Shown one piece after another: positions 28,634-40,217 of a DNA stretch of 51,370 bases. Made by a program: the position numbers and the translations under genes. This DNA comes from Gammaproteobacteria bacterium. Lineage in GTDB: Bacteria; Pseudomonadota; Gammaproteobacteria; Pseudomonadales; Pseudohongiellaceae. The notes beneath the pieces were generated by a model. It saw only the letters and a list, made by a program, of their open reading frames with translations, searched no databases and was not told where the DNA came from. How positions within the stretch are numbered: position 1 is the stretch's first letter; every line of letters starts with the position of its first letter. The stretch covers positions 1-51,370 of the forward strand of contig JASBUV010000097.1 in the NCBI GenBank assembly GCA_030147705.1, written 5' to 3'.

Positions 28634-30211
28634 ATGACTGCCACCAACAAAGTTTTAGTTATTGACGACGACGCGAATCGTCGCCATGACTTGAGCACGA
28701 TTCTGAATTTTCTTGGTGAGAATTTGCTCACTTCTCAAAGTTCCGACTGGTTGTCAGTTTGCAATGAAACAGAAACTTCGCCGACCGAAATCTGTGTCGC
28801 ATTACTGGCAAGTTCTACCCAAGTCGCGTTGCCGGATCTCATGGCAGAGCTCTATGAATGGGATGCCGGGATTCCTTTTGTATTGCTTGGTGATCAGGAA
28901 CCGGATTCGGCGTTACCGTCACCTTTGCTAACCCGTATCACTGCCAAGCTGCCAGACCCTCTGACCTATCAGTTACTTCTCGACGCTCTGCACAAGGCAA
29001 AGCTGTTCCACGAGCACTACAATCGTTTGCGCGACGTCGGTGGCATCAAAGATTTCAATATGTTTCACAGTCTGGTTGGCAAATCAAAACCCATTCAGAA
29101 GATCAGACATATGATGGGGCAGGTGGCTGCCAAAGAAGTTAGCGTACTGATCACGGGTGAGTCGGGAACCGGTAAGGAAGTGGTAGCGCGCAACTTGCAT
29201 CTGAATTCTCCGCGAGCAGACAAACCGTTTATCCCGATCAACTGTGGTGCGATTCCAAGAGAGTTGCTGGAGAGCGAGTTGTTTGGCCACGTAAAAGGGG
29301 CATTCACGGGTGCGATCTCGGACCGGGCCGGTCGATTTGAGCTGGCTGATGGTGGAACACTTTTCCTTGATGAGATCGGTGATATGCCACTGAGCATGCA
29401 AGTGAAACTGTTGCGTGTGTTGCAGGAGCGGAGCTTTGAACGCGTGGGTGGTGTCAAAACCATTCAGTCAGACGTGCGAATCCTCGCTGCGACTCACAAA
29501 AATCTTGAGGCGATGATCAGTCAGGGAGAGTTTCGCCAGGATCTGTATTATCGATTGAATGTCTTCCCCATCGAGATGCCGCCATTACGCGACCGGGCCG
29601 AGGATGTTCCTCTCTTGCTCAATGAGTTGCTCACTATTATGGAACGTGAACAGCGCGGGTCGGTACGTTTTAATTCTGCCGCTATCGAATGTCTGTGTCG
29701 CTATGACTGGCCTGGCAACGTTCGTGAGCTGGCCAACCTGGTGGAAAGAATGGCTATCCTGTATCCACACGGGATCGTCGGTGTGAACGACTTGCCAGAA
29801 AAATTCAGAAACCTGACTGATGCTGCAAGTAGTAGCAAGCAAGGAACAGAGCCCACTCCGGTTGCTGAACCACAAGCGCAACAAGAGCCTGCAGAATATG
29901 CCGAGCAAGTACTGCCAATTGAGAGCTCGTCACTGCTGCCCTTAAATGGCATAGACTTGAAAGAGTATCTTACCAATCTTGAGAAGGACCTGATTGAAAA
30001 GGCGCTGAATGATAGCGAAGGTGTTGTTGCTCGCGCGGCCGACCGATTACATATCAGGCGCACGACGCTCGTGGAAAAAATGCGAAAATTCAATCTGAGC
30101 AAACAGCAGTTTGATGAATCAGAGCAATACGATCAAGCTGACGATCAAGAGGAGGGAGCAGAACAAAGCCCGCATACCGATACCGGACAGGCTGGCACTC
30201 TTAGACATTAG
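28634..30211 (+). CDS. fleQ: Sigma-54-dependent regulator, FleQ/FlrA type
   Basis: FleQ-type N-terminus [26 protein letters not shown]+ [33 protein letters not shown]-terminal [24 protein letters not shown]. Confidence 0.88.
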   Translation: MTATNKVLVIDDDANRRHDLSTILNFLGENLLTSQSSDWLSVCNETETSPTEICVALLASSTQVALPDLMAELYEWDAGIPFVLLGDQEPDSALPSPLLTRITAKLPDPLTYQLLLDALHKAKLFHEHYNRLRDVGGIKDFNMFHSLVGKSKPIQKIRHMMGQVAAKEVSVLITGESGTGKEVVARNLHLNSPRADKPFIPINCGAIPRELLESELFGHVKGAFTGAISDRAGRFELADGGTLFLDEIGDMPLSMQVKLLRVLQERSFERVGGVKTIQSDVRILAATHKNLEAMISQGEFRQDLYYRLNVFPIEMPPLRDRAEDVPLLLNELLTIMEREQRGSVRFNSAAIECLCRYDWPGNVRELANLVERMAILYPHGIVGVNDLPEKFRNLTDAASSSKQGTEPTPVAEPQAQQEPAEYAEQVLPIESSSLLPLNGIDLKEYLTNLEKDLIEKALNDSEGVVARAADRLHIRRTTLVEKMRKFNLSKQQFDESEQYDQADDQEEGAEQSPHTDTGQAGTLRH

Positions 30212-30229
30212 TCAGGCATTAGTCAGGCA
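30206..30229. repeat. 11-bp perfect tandem repeat (cattagtcagg x2 + ca) spanning the fleQ stop codon
   Basis: cattagtcagg|cattagtcagg|ca; TAG stop at 30209-30211. Confidence 0.95.
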
Positions 30230-30263
30230 CTGGGCTCACTCAAACCAAGCCATAATCTACGCT

Positions 30264-30992
30264 TCAATCAGTAAGCGCCATTACCTCTTCGCCCGCCACC
30301 AGCGCATTTTCCAACTCCAGTTCTATGCGCAATCCGGAAGGATTGATCTGTTCAATTCGCGTTAACAGAAAATCCCAGTCATCTGCCAGCCAGATCAAGG
30401 TTTTTCTGCCATTGTTCTCTTCGCGCACCCTTTCGAGCTTGGTGGTATTCAGCAGGCCCAGGGGTGTTTCCAGCTTCTCACTGCCGAGCACGCGATAGCG
30501 ATGCGTTTCAATGCTGCTACCATCCACGAGCCTGAATTCGAACTCTTCTTCGCTGTGCTGTTTTAGTCGCAGGGCAAGTGCTGCCTGATAACTGAGTTGA
30601 TCGAGTACGCCAGACTCGAGCTGTAATGACCAGCTCTGCTCATCTTCGCTGCTAAGCGCAACTTCGTCTTCCCAATTGAAGCTGACAGACTGTTGCTCTC
30701 TCCTGATCCCTTTGACCAGATAGCTATAGTTATGAGGAATGATCTCACCATTGGCGATACTGAATTCGCTGCTTTGTTCCAGATCGCCGATGCTGATCAA
30801 TGCGAGCTTGGCTTCCAGAGAGATATTCAGCTTATAGTGATCATTGTCCTGGCGAATCAGATGGCGCTCGGCCTTGCCGCGCAAGCCATTGGTATTGGCC
30901 TGATAGTAAGCTGAGAATTCCTGTAGCTCTGTTGCGTTTGCCAGGCAACAAGTGCTGAGCAGTGCGAACAGTGAGCTACGCAAGAATTTCAT
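30264..30992 (-). CDS. DUF3108 domain-containing periplasmic protein
   Basis: Signal peptide; FSAYYQANTNGLRGKAERHLIRQ; downstream of purN as often seen in gammaproteobacteria. Confidence 0.85.
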   Translation of the reverse strand: MKFLRSSLFALLSTCCLANATELQEFSAYYQANTNGLRGKAERHLIRQDNDHYKLNISLEAKLALISIGDLEQSSEFSIANGEIIPHNYSYLVKGIRREQQSVSFNWEDEVALSSEDEQSWSLQLESGVLDQLSYQAALALRLKQHSEEEFEFRLVDGSSIETHRYRVLGSEKLETPLGLLNTTKLERVREENNGRKTLIWLADDWDFLLTRIEQINPSGLRIELELENALVAGEEVMALTD

Positions 30993-31657
30993 TACTGGTT
31001 CGCCTCTGCCCCATGGGGAGGCAATACAGCATTGTCGAGCAATGCTTTGTTGTCAGCCATCTGTAATCGGCCCGTGGCAAACCAGTTGACGACTGCTGGA
31101 TAAAGCAGGTGCTCTTTCTCGAGGACACGAGCTGCCAGCACCTCGGGCGTGTCATCTGCGCGTATTGGCACCCGTTGTTGCGCGATAACCGGGCCGCCGT
31201 CCATTTCTTCAGTAACGAAGTGCACGGAAACGCCATGTTCTTTCTCGCCTGCTTCAATTGCACGCTGATGAGTGTGAGTGCCCGGGTACTTGGGCAGTAG
31301 AGAAGGGTGGATGTTGATAATTCGGCCAGCGAAGTAATTGACGAAGTCACCGCCCAACAAGCGCATGAAGCCTGCCAGGACTACCAGCGCGGGCTGGTAT
31401 TCATCGATAGCGGACCGTAGCGCAACGTCAAACTCGTCGCGATTGCCAAAACCAGTGTGATCGACAACGCGGGTAGCGATACCCGCGCGGGCAGCGCGCT
31501 CCAGTCCGTAAGCCTGGGGCCGGTTGGAAATCACTGCGCTGATCGTATAGTCAGACTTCTCACTGGCATCGATAAGCGCTTGCAGATTCGAGCCATTCCC
31601 GGAGATCAGGACAACTATTGGGCATTTGTTCAATGTCATGTCGATAAATTCGCCCAT
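30992..31657 (-). CDS. purN: Phosphoribosylglycinamide formyltransferase PurN
   Basis: VVLISGNGSNLQALID, INIHPSLLPKYPGTHTHQRAIEAGEKEHGVSVHFV. Confidence 0.97.
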   Translation of the reverse strand: MGEFIDMTLNKCPIVVLISGNGSNLQALIDASEKSDYTISAVISNRPQAYGLERAARAGIATRVVDHTGFGNRDEFDVALRSAIDEYQPALVVLAGFMRLLGGDFVNYFAGRIINIHPSLLPKYPGTHTHQRAIEAGEKEHGVSVHFVTEEMDGGPVIAQQRVPIRADDTPEVLAARVLEKEHLLYPAVVNWFATGRLQMADNKALLDNAVLPPHGAEANQ

Positions 31658-32721
31658 TACGTAAACCGAATTGCTTCTTTGCTAGCGCCGCGTTCTTGTA
31701 TCTGACCGATCAGGAACGCGCAATCTTCCGTGCGATTCAGTACGTCGAGTGCCACCTGACTGTCTTTCTCGGGCACGCACAGCACCATGCCTATTCCGCA
31801 GTTGAATGTGCGTAGCATCTCATGATCAGCGACGTTGCCCTGCTCCTGCAGCCAGTTGAAAATAGCAGGCCGAGTCCAACTGTCCCGGTTTATCACAGCA
31901 CAGGCGTTGTCTGGCAGAACCCGTGGCAAATTCTCTATGAGGCCGCCGCCGGTGATATGGGCAATTCCGTGAATGCTGACAGTTGCCGCAAGCTCTCTGA
32001 CAGTGTTGACGTAAATAATAGTCGGAGCCAACAGGGTTTCTCCAAGCGTGCTGCCTTCGAATGGTTCGGACAAATCAGCACCGCTGACTTCGAGGATTTT
32101 CCGAATCAGGGAGTAACCATTGGAGTGTGGTCCGGAAGAACGTAAACCGATCAGGCAGTCGCCGATCTGCACATCATTGACATCAATGATCTTGCTCTTC
32201 TCCACTACGCCTACCGAAAAACCGGCCAGGTCATAATCGCCAGGCTGATACATACCGGGCATTTCGGCAGTCTCGCCCCCGATCAGCGCGCAACCTGCTT
32301 GCTCGCAACCGACTCCAATACCGCTAACGACAGATTTGGCCACCGCGACATCAAGCCCGCCTGTTGCATAGTAGTCGAGGAAAAAGAGCGGTTCAGCGCC
32401 ACACACGATCAGGTCGTTGACGCACATCGCCACCAGATCAATGCCTATGGTGTCATGCTTGGCCATCTGCATCGCAAGCTTCAGTTTCGTTCCGACTCCA
32501 TCTGTTGCCGAGACCAATACCGGTTGCTGATATTTGGCGGGAATCTCGCAGAGTGCGCCGAACCCGCCGAGTTGTGACAGGACTTCCGGTCGGTGGGTGC
32601 GCTTGGTGATCTGCTTGATCTCATCTACCAGCGTGTTTCCGGCATCAATATCCACGCCTGCATCACGATAGCTCAGTGCCTGCTTTGCTGCCGATTGCGT
32701 GGTGCCCTTGTCGCTTGCCAT
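31657..32721 (-). CDS. purM: Phosphoribosylformylglycinamidine cyclo-ligase PurM
   Basis: [61 protein letters not shown]. Confidence 0.98.
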   Translation of the reverse strand: MASDKGTTQSAAKQALSYRDAGVDIDAGNTLVDEIKQITKRTHRPEVLSQLGGFGALCEIPAKYQQPVLVSATDGVGTKLKLAMQMAKHDTIGIDLVAMCVNDLIVCGAEPLFFLDYYATGGLDVAVAKSVVSGIGVGCEQAGCALIGGETAEMPGMYQPGDYDLAGFSVGVVEKSKIIDVNDVQIGDCLIGLRSSGPHSNGYSLIRKILEVSGADLSEPFEGSTLGETLLAPTIIYVNTVRELAATVSIHGIAHITGGGLIENLPRVLPDNACAVINRDSWTRPAIFNWLQEQGNVADHEMLRTFNCGIGMVLCVPEKDSQVALDVLNRTEDCAFLIGQIQERGASKEAIRFT

Positions 32722-32898
32722 GCTTGTTTTCCTTTGCTTGATTTCGCGCTGTGCGCAACAGGCGTGAAGTTTACCAAGAAGCGCGCACTGAGTCAGGAAT
32801 CTTGCAATCTGCTTACAGTTCAACAAATCCTTGATGAACCCTGGCTGAAGCTGCCTTGTCCAGGTCCAGCTTGGCGGGATCAGGAGGGGTGAAGTATT

Positions 32899-34119
32899 AT
32901 GCCGCCCATGAAGAAATTTGTGACATCAGTCAGTTCCCGGTCTTTCAGGCTGTTGCTGGCCGTGGCGCTCGTGGTCATGCCACTACATGGCTGGGCGCTA
33001 CCCGTAACTGGCCTCTACAGTCATCGTGTCGCGGTTGCCAATGAGAGCGATGGAGAACGCAACCGGGCGTTCCGCGAGGCGTTCGAGGCAGTAGTGCTGA
33101 AAGTGACTGGGGATCCACGCTGGCTTGAGCACGCCGCCGTGCAGTCTGCAGTAGCGAATGCCCAGAGCTACGTAGAAGCCATAAGCTATACCAGTCAGAT
33201 GGTGCCGGTGGAGCAAGTGCCGCAGGAAGCGACGCCCGATAACCAGGGCGATGCCGTGAATGGCCAGGCAGACACATCACAACTTGATGAAAACCTTGCT
33301 GACCAGCAGCCTGCCAATCCCGTTCCCACGCCAACTGAACGGGAGCAGCGCTTTATCAATGTGGATTTCGCACAGAATCTGATCAATCAGATGCTCGTTT
33401 CCGCCGACATTCCAATCTGGGACAACAACCGACCCAGCGTATTGGTGTGGATGGTCTTGCAGGACCCTGGTGGTCAGCGCACCATGCTGACCGCCGACGG
33501 CAACCCGGAAATTATCTCGATCATGCAGGATTTTGCACAGAGCCGCGGTTTGCCGATTATTTTCCCCGTACTGGATTTTGAAGACCGGCGAGCGCTGAGC
33601 GAGGATCAGGTCTGGGCACTGGAAACTGACGCCATACGTCAGGCGAGTGCGCGCTATGGTGCAGACAGCATGTTGGCTGGTCGTGTCTATTTTACAGCAG
33701 CGGGGCAGCTAGTCGGGCTCTGGCAGTTCATTTTTCAAGATCAGGTAGAGATGTTCGACGGAGTGGATACCAGTTTACAGAGCTATCTGAACGCACCGCT
33801 CAACAGAATCACCAGCAATCTGGCTGCCTATTTTGCGATCACGCCGGAGGCAGCGCTGCGCGAGAAAGTGCTGGTTCGGGTCGATGGCGTTGACAATATC
33901 TCTGAGTATTCCGCGCTACTAGCCTATGTTCGAAACCTCGGTCTGGTAGAGTCAGTTGCCACTACCGGGTTGGATGGAGAGCGCATCGAACTCACCCTCA
34001 GTCTGATTGGTAATGCCATGCAGCTCAATGAACTGATCGCCCTGGATCGCGGCCTGCTGCCCGTCGGTGGAGCGGTAGCGCCAGATTCGGGTCTGCTCCA
34101 TTACCGATGGACGCGTTAG
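32899..34119 (+). CDS. DUF2066 domain-containing protein
   Basis: Signal-peptide-like N-terminus, [34 protein letters not shown]; upstream of hda as in related genomes. Confidence 0.88.
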   Translation: MPPMKKFVTSVSSRSFRLLLAVALVVMPLHGWALPVTGLYSHRVAVANESDGERNRAFREAFEAVVLKVTGDPRWLEHAAVQSAVANAQSYVEAISYTSQMVPVEQVPQEATPDNQGDAVNGQADTSQLDENLADQQPANPVPTPTEREQRFINVDFAQNLINQMLVSADIPIWDNNRPSVLVWMVLQDPGGQRTMLTADGNPEIISIMQDFAQSRGLPIIFPVLDFEDRRALSEDQVWALETDAIRQASARYGADSMLAGRVYFTAAGQLVGLWQFIFQDQVEMFDGVDTSLQSYLNAPLNRITSNLAAYFAITPEAALREKVLVRVDGVDNISEYSALLAYVRNLGLVESVATTGLDGERIELTLSLIGNAMQLNELIALDRGLLPVGGAVAPDSGLLHYRWTR

Positions 34120-34143
34120 ACCAGAGAGTTTGATGCACTAGTT

Positions 34144-34827
34144 ATGCAATCATTACAACTTCCCCTCGGCATTCGTTTAAACGATGAAGCCAGATTCGAG
34201 AACTACTTCATCTCAGCCAGCAATCAACTGTTGGTTGAGCAACTGCTGGAGCAACCCCGGTTAATCTATATCCGCGCCAATGCTGGTGTCGGACTCAGTC
34301 ATCTTCTGCAAGCGATCTGTCATCAGAGTAATCTCATCTCCCACTCGGCAATGTATCTACCATTGGCGGAGCGGGATGCCTTTACTCCGGAAATTCTTGA
34401 AGGGTTGGATTCGGTGGATCTGGTCTGTCTGGACGATGTTGACAGCATTGCCGGGGATGCGGATTGGGAGGCTGGCTTGTTCAATGCATTCAATCACATC
34501 GCAGCGTCTGATACCTGTCTGGTGCTGGGCGGCAAGCAAGCGCCGGGAACTGCGCAATTTGCTCTGGCCGATTTGCAATCCCGCTTGCAATTGGCGCCCA
34601 TCTACCAGTTGTGTGAGCTCGATGACAACGAGAAAAAACAATTGCTGCAATTGCGCGCGCACGGGCGAGGGATGAACCTCAGCCCAGCGGTAGCGGACTA
34701 CATTGTTGCCCGTACAGAGCGAAGTGTGGGAGCTCTGATCTCGGTGCTGGACAAGCTTGATGCCAGCACACTCTCTCACCAACGTCCTCTGACGATACCG
34801 CTGGTGAAAGACACCATGAATTGGTAG
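34144..34827 (+). CDS. hda: DnaA regulatory inactivator Hda
   Basis: DnaA-like AAA+ without the DnaA DNA-binding domain: LPLGIRLNDEARFENYFISASNQ, IRANAGVGLSHLLQAI, LVCLDDVDSIAGD. Confidence 0.92.
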   Translation: MQSLQLPLGIRLNDEARFENYFISASNQLLVEQLLEQPRLIYIRANAGVGLSHLLQAICHQSNLISHSAMYLPLAERDAFTPEILEGLDSVDLVCLDDVDSIAGDADWEAGLFNAFNHIAASDTCLVLGGKQAPGTAQFALADLQSRLQLAPIYQLCELDDNEKKQLLQLRAHGRGMNLSPAVADYIVARTERSVGALISVLDKLDASTLSHQRPLTIPLVKDTMNW

Positions 34828-34836
34828 TTGCCCTTG

Positions 34837-35214
34837 TCAGATTCCGGTATTGAAGTGCGTGCGATACGCGCGGATGAACAGAATCAAATACACGAAAAGG
34901 GCAACGCACAATAAGACCTCAATAAAGCCCAATACGCGTCGCTGTGCATCGAATGCAAGCAAGACGCCGTGAATAAAATAAAGAAGAATGACAAAACTGA
35001 GCCAGGCATAGCTGCGTGCGTTTCCTCTGCGCAGCCCGGGAAGAAAAATTAACAGAGGCACTGTTTGCAGTAACCAGACAACTGGTACAGCAATACTGGC
35101 ACCTAGCGCGACAACGCTGTTCACTGCGAAGTAGACGAGGAGTGCATAGTACAGGGTCAGGATATAGCGGCGCGTCTGCGCCAGCTGCGGTGGGAAATCA
35201 TTAAGCTCAGGCAT
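34837..35214 (-). CDS. DUF2069-type membrane protein
   Basis: About 125 aa, four hydrophobic helices, position next to wrbA. Confidence 0.75.
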   Translation of the reverse strand: MPELNDFPPQLAQTRRYILTLYYALLVYFAVNSVVALGASIAVPVVWLLQTVPLLIFLPGLRRGNARSYAWLSFVILLYFIHGVLLAFDAQRRVLGFIEVLLCVALFVYLILFIRAYRTHFNTGI

Positions 35215-35220
35215 GGTTAC

Positions 35221-36179
<959 letters not shown>

Positions 36180-36205
36180 TGGTAACCTCGTGGGCTAGCG
36201 GCTGT

Positions 36206-37537
36206 TTATTCGGCAATTCGCACATCGCCAAGTCGTTCTTCAATGGTAGCATCCAATTGTGCCTGGAACTCCCTGATTCGCCGCATTTCCGCAGAATCAC
36301 CCAATGGGTCGATCTCATCAGAGTTGGCCATCCGCAACGCCTTCCAGATTGCTACCATCGAGTTTTTCTCAACGCTATGGGTGGGCAAGAAGCGCGGGGG
36401 GTCCCCAGCAGTGGCCGTAATTATGCCAATTTCCAGCAGAGAATTCAGAGCCAACTCCAGTGCGGCGGGATTGCTATCGAGCAACTCCAGCAGTTCTTCC
36501 TCATCGAGCGGATCACCTCCCGAATTGAAGCGGCGGATAATGGCTTCAGCAACGGCCAGTGCAATGCTCTCTTTTTGAGCAGTGCTCATATTGAGCTTTT
36601 CTCTCCCTGTACGCGCTTTGGCAGGATGCTGGTGGTAGAACGCGATACTGCTGCCAACCAATGCAACCAGCCATCCGATATAGAGAAAGAGCAGTATCGC
36701 AATAGGTGATGCAAACGCGAGATAGATAGATTCCCGTGCAGAGGAAACGAAATACTCCTGAAAAAACGTGCCCATCATTTTCCAGATGAGAGTTGTTACG
36801 AGGCCGCCAATGAATGCGGAAGCAAACTCCACCTTGGTGTTAGGCAAGAAGCTATAGGCGAATGCGAATGCGAGTGACATCAGGAGAATCGGCGCCAGAA
36901 CTGCCGTGACCTGAATGATCACGCTGCCGTACACGAGATTTTCCAGAAACGCTTCGAAGAAATTGGTGTTCACATAGGACGTGATGCTTATCGAGATAAA
37001 GAGCAGCAGCGGGGAGACGATGACCGCAAACATGTATTCACTGATTCGGTTTGCCCATGTCCGACCCTTCTTCACCGCCCAGATATAATTAAACGCCGCC
37101 TCGATTTTGCGCATCATATCAATGACAAAATACAGAAGGAGTCCGACGCTGGTGATCCCGATGATTTCAACACGCAAATTATCGACATAGGAGAGGATTT
37201 GGCTGGTCACCTCGGTACTGCGTTCGCCGAGTGGTTCGAGCAGTGTAAGTAGCGTCGGTTCCATCGCATTGTGTGCACCAAAACTCTTGAGAACGGCGAA
37301 GGTGAGCGCAAACAGCGGAATAAATCCGATGAGTGTCGTGAACACAAGACTCATGGCGCGCAGAGAAAGTTGCTCCTGGAACAGATCACGAATAATCGCG
37401 ATGCTGATCTGAGCGCTCCGGATCAATGTGCGGCGCCACAGTGGAGCGTCTTGCAGATGAGGTTGCCACAGGAGCGATTTGAAGCGTTTGAACAGTTGTC
37501 CAGCTTGCTTCTGAAGTTCTGCTAATTGCAAAGCCAT
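36206..37537 (-). CDS. YihY/virulence factor BrkB-family membrane protein with a C-terminal cytoplasmic extension
   Basis: FTTLIGFIPLFALTFAVLKSFG, AFNYIWAVKKGRTWANRISEYM plus about 130-aa soluble tail. Confidence 0.88.
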   Translation of the reverse strand: MALQLAELQKQAGQLFKRFKSLLWQPHLQDAPLWRRTLIRSAQISIAIIRDLFQEQLSLRAMSLVFTTLIGFIPLFALTFAVLKSFGAHNAMEPTLLTLLEPLGERSTEVTSQILSYVDNLRVEIIGITSVGLLLYFVIDMMRKIEAAFNYIWAVKKGRTWANRISEYMFAVIVSPLLLFISISITSYVNTNFFEAFLENLVYGSVIIQVTAVLAPILLMSLAFAFAYSFLPNTKVEFASAFIGGLVTTLIWKMMGTFFQEYFVSSARESIYLAFASPIAILLFLYIGWLVALVGSSIAFYHQHPAKARTGREKLNMSTAQKESIALAVAEAIIRRFNSGGDPLDEEELLELLDSNPAALELALNSLLEIGIITATAGDPPRFLPTHSVEKNSMVAIWKALRMANSDEIDPLGDSAEMRRIREFQAQLDATIEERLGDVRIAE

Positions 37538-37683
37538 GAATAGGTCCGTCGCGACGATGATTCCGCCATTATAAGGCATAGCGTGAGCTCGCATGCCAGC
37601 CTCTAGCGCGTCTCGGATCACATTACTGAGCAGGAGCGGGGTGATATAGTGCCGGGAAAGTACTCTTAATGAGGCTGACAAGT

Positions 37684-37965
37684 ATGCAAAAGGCGCTTAG
37701 CGGCCGCATCACTGGTCGGGTGCAAGGGGTTTGTTTTCGTGCAGAAACCTGCAAGCTGGCCCGGCGCCTGGGTTTGACAGGCTGGGTGCGCAATTGTGGC
37801 AATGGTGATGTTGAGCTGCTGATCGCAGGGCCAGACGCCATGCTCGAGCAAATGTGTCACTGGCTGCAGCAAGGCCCTGATCATGCCAGAGTCGACACGG
37901 TCTCCTTACAGAGCTGCGCTGATCCTGGCCTGACCGGGTTTGATATTCTCTCAGACAGCCGCTGA
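37684..37965 (+). CDS. Acylphosphatase
   Basis: [43 protein letters not shown]. Confidence 0.95.
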   Translation: MQKALSGRITGRVQGVCFRAETCKLARRLGLTGWVRNCGNGDVELLIAGPDAMLEQMCHWLQQGPDHARVDTVSLQSCADPGLTGFDILSDSR

Positions 37966-39708
37966 ATCGAGCTGAACGGCGTCGCGCAAAAAGTCGAGGA
38001 TGGCCTCTTTTTTGATGAGTTGTTTCTCACCCTCTCTGCGATTGGTGTATTCAACGACGCCATCGGCAAGGCTGCGTGGCGAAATGACCAGGCGATGAGG
38101 GATACCCAATAGTTCAGATTCAGCGAATTTCACCCCAGGACTGGTTTTCTTGTCGCGATCATCCAGCAGGGTCTCAATGCCATTGGCCTTGGCCTGTTCA
38201 TAGAGTGATTCAGAAAACTCCACCACCTGCTCAGACTTCTGTGCATCCAGCACAATGATCATGAGGTGAAATGGGGCGAGGTTGTCTGGCCAGATAATGC
38301 CACGCTCATCATTGTTCTGCTCAATGCAGGCGGCGATGATGCGGGTGACGCCAATTCCGTAGCAACCCATCGTCATCAGGACAGATTTGCCGTTCTCATC
38401 AAGTACGGATGCATTCATCGCTTCGCTGTATTTTTTGCCCAATTGAAAAATGTGGCCTACTTCGATGCCGCGTTTGATGGCGAGTGTGCCTTTGCCGTCG
38501 GGGCTCAGGTCTCCTTCATTGACATTGCGGATATCGGCTGTTTCAGTGTATTTGCAGTCCCGATCCCAATTGGCATTACGCAGATGCAGACCGTCCTGAT
38601 TGGCACCGCAAACGAAGTTTTTGCATTGCGCTGCGCTCAGATCGGCGATGACACGTAGCGAGAGTTGCGGACTATCAAGTGGCCCCAGACAACCGGCTGG
38701 GCATGAAAAAGCAGCACGAATAGCTTCATCGCTCGCAAATTCCAATGGGCTCGCTATTCCTTTGAGCTTGGCAAGTTTGGTCTCGTTGAGTTCTTGATCT
38801 CCCCGTAGAACCAGAGCGACAAGCTCTTCGGTTCTGACACCATCCTCATCTGCAGCATGAACGACCAGCGTCTTGAGAGTGGCACTCGCCGGAATATTGA
38901 GCAGCGCACACAACTCATCAATAGAGTGTGCGTCACCGGTCTGCACAGTTTCACTCTCGAGAAGCGCAACATCAGTCTGCAAGTCGGGTAGATCGCCGAC
39001 AGCCAGTTCGCGATTGGCTGCATAGTCGCTGTCGCTGGCAAAGACAATTTCATCTTCACCTGACTCCGCCAGCACATGAAATTCATGAGAGGTGCTGCCC
39101 CCTATGTTTCCCGTGTCTGCCAGTACCGGACGGAAATCGAGACCCAGTCGGCTAAAAATTGCGCAGTAAGTCTGAAACATCTGCTGGTAGGTGTTTTCCA
39201 GGCATTCATCGCTGATATGGAAGGAATAGGCGTCCTTCATTATGAACTCACGTGCACGCATGACGCCGAAACGGGGGCGGCGCTCATCGCGGAATTTGGT
39301 CTGAATCTGATAGAGATTGGCGGGCAATTGCTTGTAGCTGGCATATTCGCCGCGCACAAGATCTGTAATGACTTCTTCGTGGGTTGGGCCAAGACAGAAG
39401 TCACGCTCATGCCGGTCCTTGATGCGCAGTAATTCGGGCCCCATGGCGTCCCAGCGCCCGGACTCGTGCCAGAGCTCAGCGGGTTGCACAACCGGCATGG
39501 ACACTTCCATTGCGCCGGCTTTGTTCATTTCATCGCGGACGATCTCGGTCACTTTATGCAATACGCGCAGCCCCATCGGCAGCCATGTATACAGGCCGCT
39601 GGCGAGTTTGCGGATCAGTCCCGCTCTGAGCATAAGTTGGTGGCTGACGGTTTCAGCGTCGGCCGGTGTCTCTTTGACTGTGGCCAGCAAGAATTGAGTG
39701 GTGCGCAT
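37951..39708 (-). CDS. proS: Prolyl-tRNA synthetase
   Basis: [76 protein letters not shown]. Confidence 0.98.
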   Translation of the reverse strand: MRTTQFLLATVKETPADAETVSHQLMLRAGLIRKLASGLYTWLPMGLRVLHKVTEIVRDEMNKAGAMEVSMPVVQPAELWHESGRWDAMGPELLRIKDRHERDFCLGPTHEEVITDLVRGEYASYKQLPANLYQIQTKFRDERRPRFGVMRAREFIMKDAYSFHISDECLENTYQQMFQTYCAIFSRLGLDFRPVLADTGNIGGSTSHEFHVLAESGEDEIVFASDSDYAANRELAVGDLPDLQTDVALLESETVQTGDAHSIDELCALLNIPASATLKTLVVHAADEDGVRTEELVALVLRGDQELNETKLAKLKGIASPLEFASDEAIRAAFSCPAGCLGPLDSPQLSLRVIADLSAAQCKNFVCGANQDGLHLRNANWDRDCKYTETADIRNVNEGDLSPDGKGTLAIKRGIEVGHIFQLGKKYSEAMNASVLDENGKSVLMTMGCYGIGVTRIIAACIEQNNDERGIIWPDNLAPFHLMIIVLDAQKSEQVVEFSESLYEQAKANGIETLLDDRDKKTSPGVKFAESELLGIPHRLVISPRSLADGVVEYTNRREGEKQLIKKEAILDFLRDAVQLDSAAV

Positions 39709-39733
39709 TGCTATTCCTATATGCAGAAAAAAA

Positions 39734-39758
39734 GAAAGGCAGCCTATGGCTGCCTTTC
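39734..39758 (-). terminator. Rho-independent terminator of the HU-like gene
   Basis: Minus strand gaaaggcagcc-ata-ggctgcctttc (11-bp perfect stem) followed by tttttttctgc. Confidence 0.9.
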
Positions 39759-39827
39759 CGTTACTACTTGTACTGTTCGAGCTTGCTAGAAAGAATGCCT
39801 GCTGTCGAAACAGCAGGGCAAACCTCA

Positions 39828-40217
39828 TTAAACAGCAAATTCTTTCAGTTTCTTCAGAGGCAGAACCTTGACGCGAGTAGTAGCTGGCTTCCGTGGAATG
39901 TCCATGGTTTCACCTGGACGGAAGGGATTAGGTACGTTCTTGCGAGCAGGTCGTGCTGGACGAACTACAGATTTGATTTTCAGCAAGCCTGGCAGTGTGA
40001 ATTCGCCAACGGCACGCTTCTTGATGTGACGCTCAATCAGTACAGCCAGTTCGTCGAGAACCGCGGCTACTTCTTTCTTGCTGACATCAGTATTCTGCGC
40101 GATTTCGTTCAGAATCTCAGTCTTGGTGTACTTCTTTTGGATCGCAGGAGCTTTACGCACTGCGGTTGCTGCTTTTTTCTTGGCAGCGGTCTTAGCGGAT
40201 TTTTTCTTTACAGCCAT
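39828..40217 (-). CDS. HU-family DNA-binding protein with a lysine/alanine-rich N-terminal extension
   Basis: [29 protein letters not shown] followed by HU fold [28 protein letters not shown]. Confidence 0.9.
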   Translation of the reverse strand: MAVKKKSAKTAAKKKAATAVRKAPAIQKKYTKTEILNEIAQNTDVSKKEVAAVLDELAVLIERHIKKRAVGEFTLPGLLKIKSVVRPARPARKNVPNPFRPGETMDIPRKPATTRVKVLPLKKLKEFAV

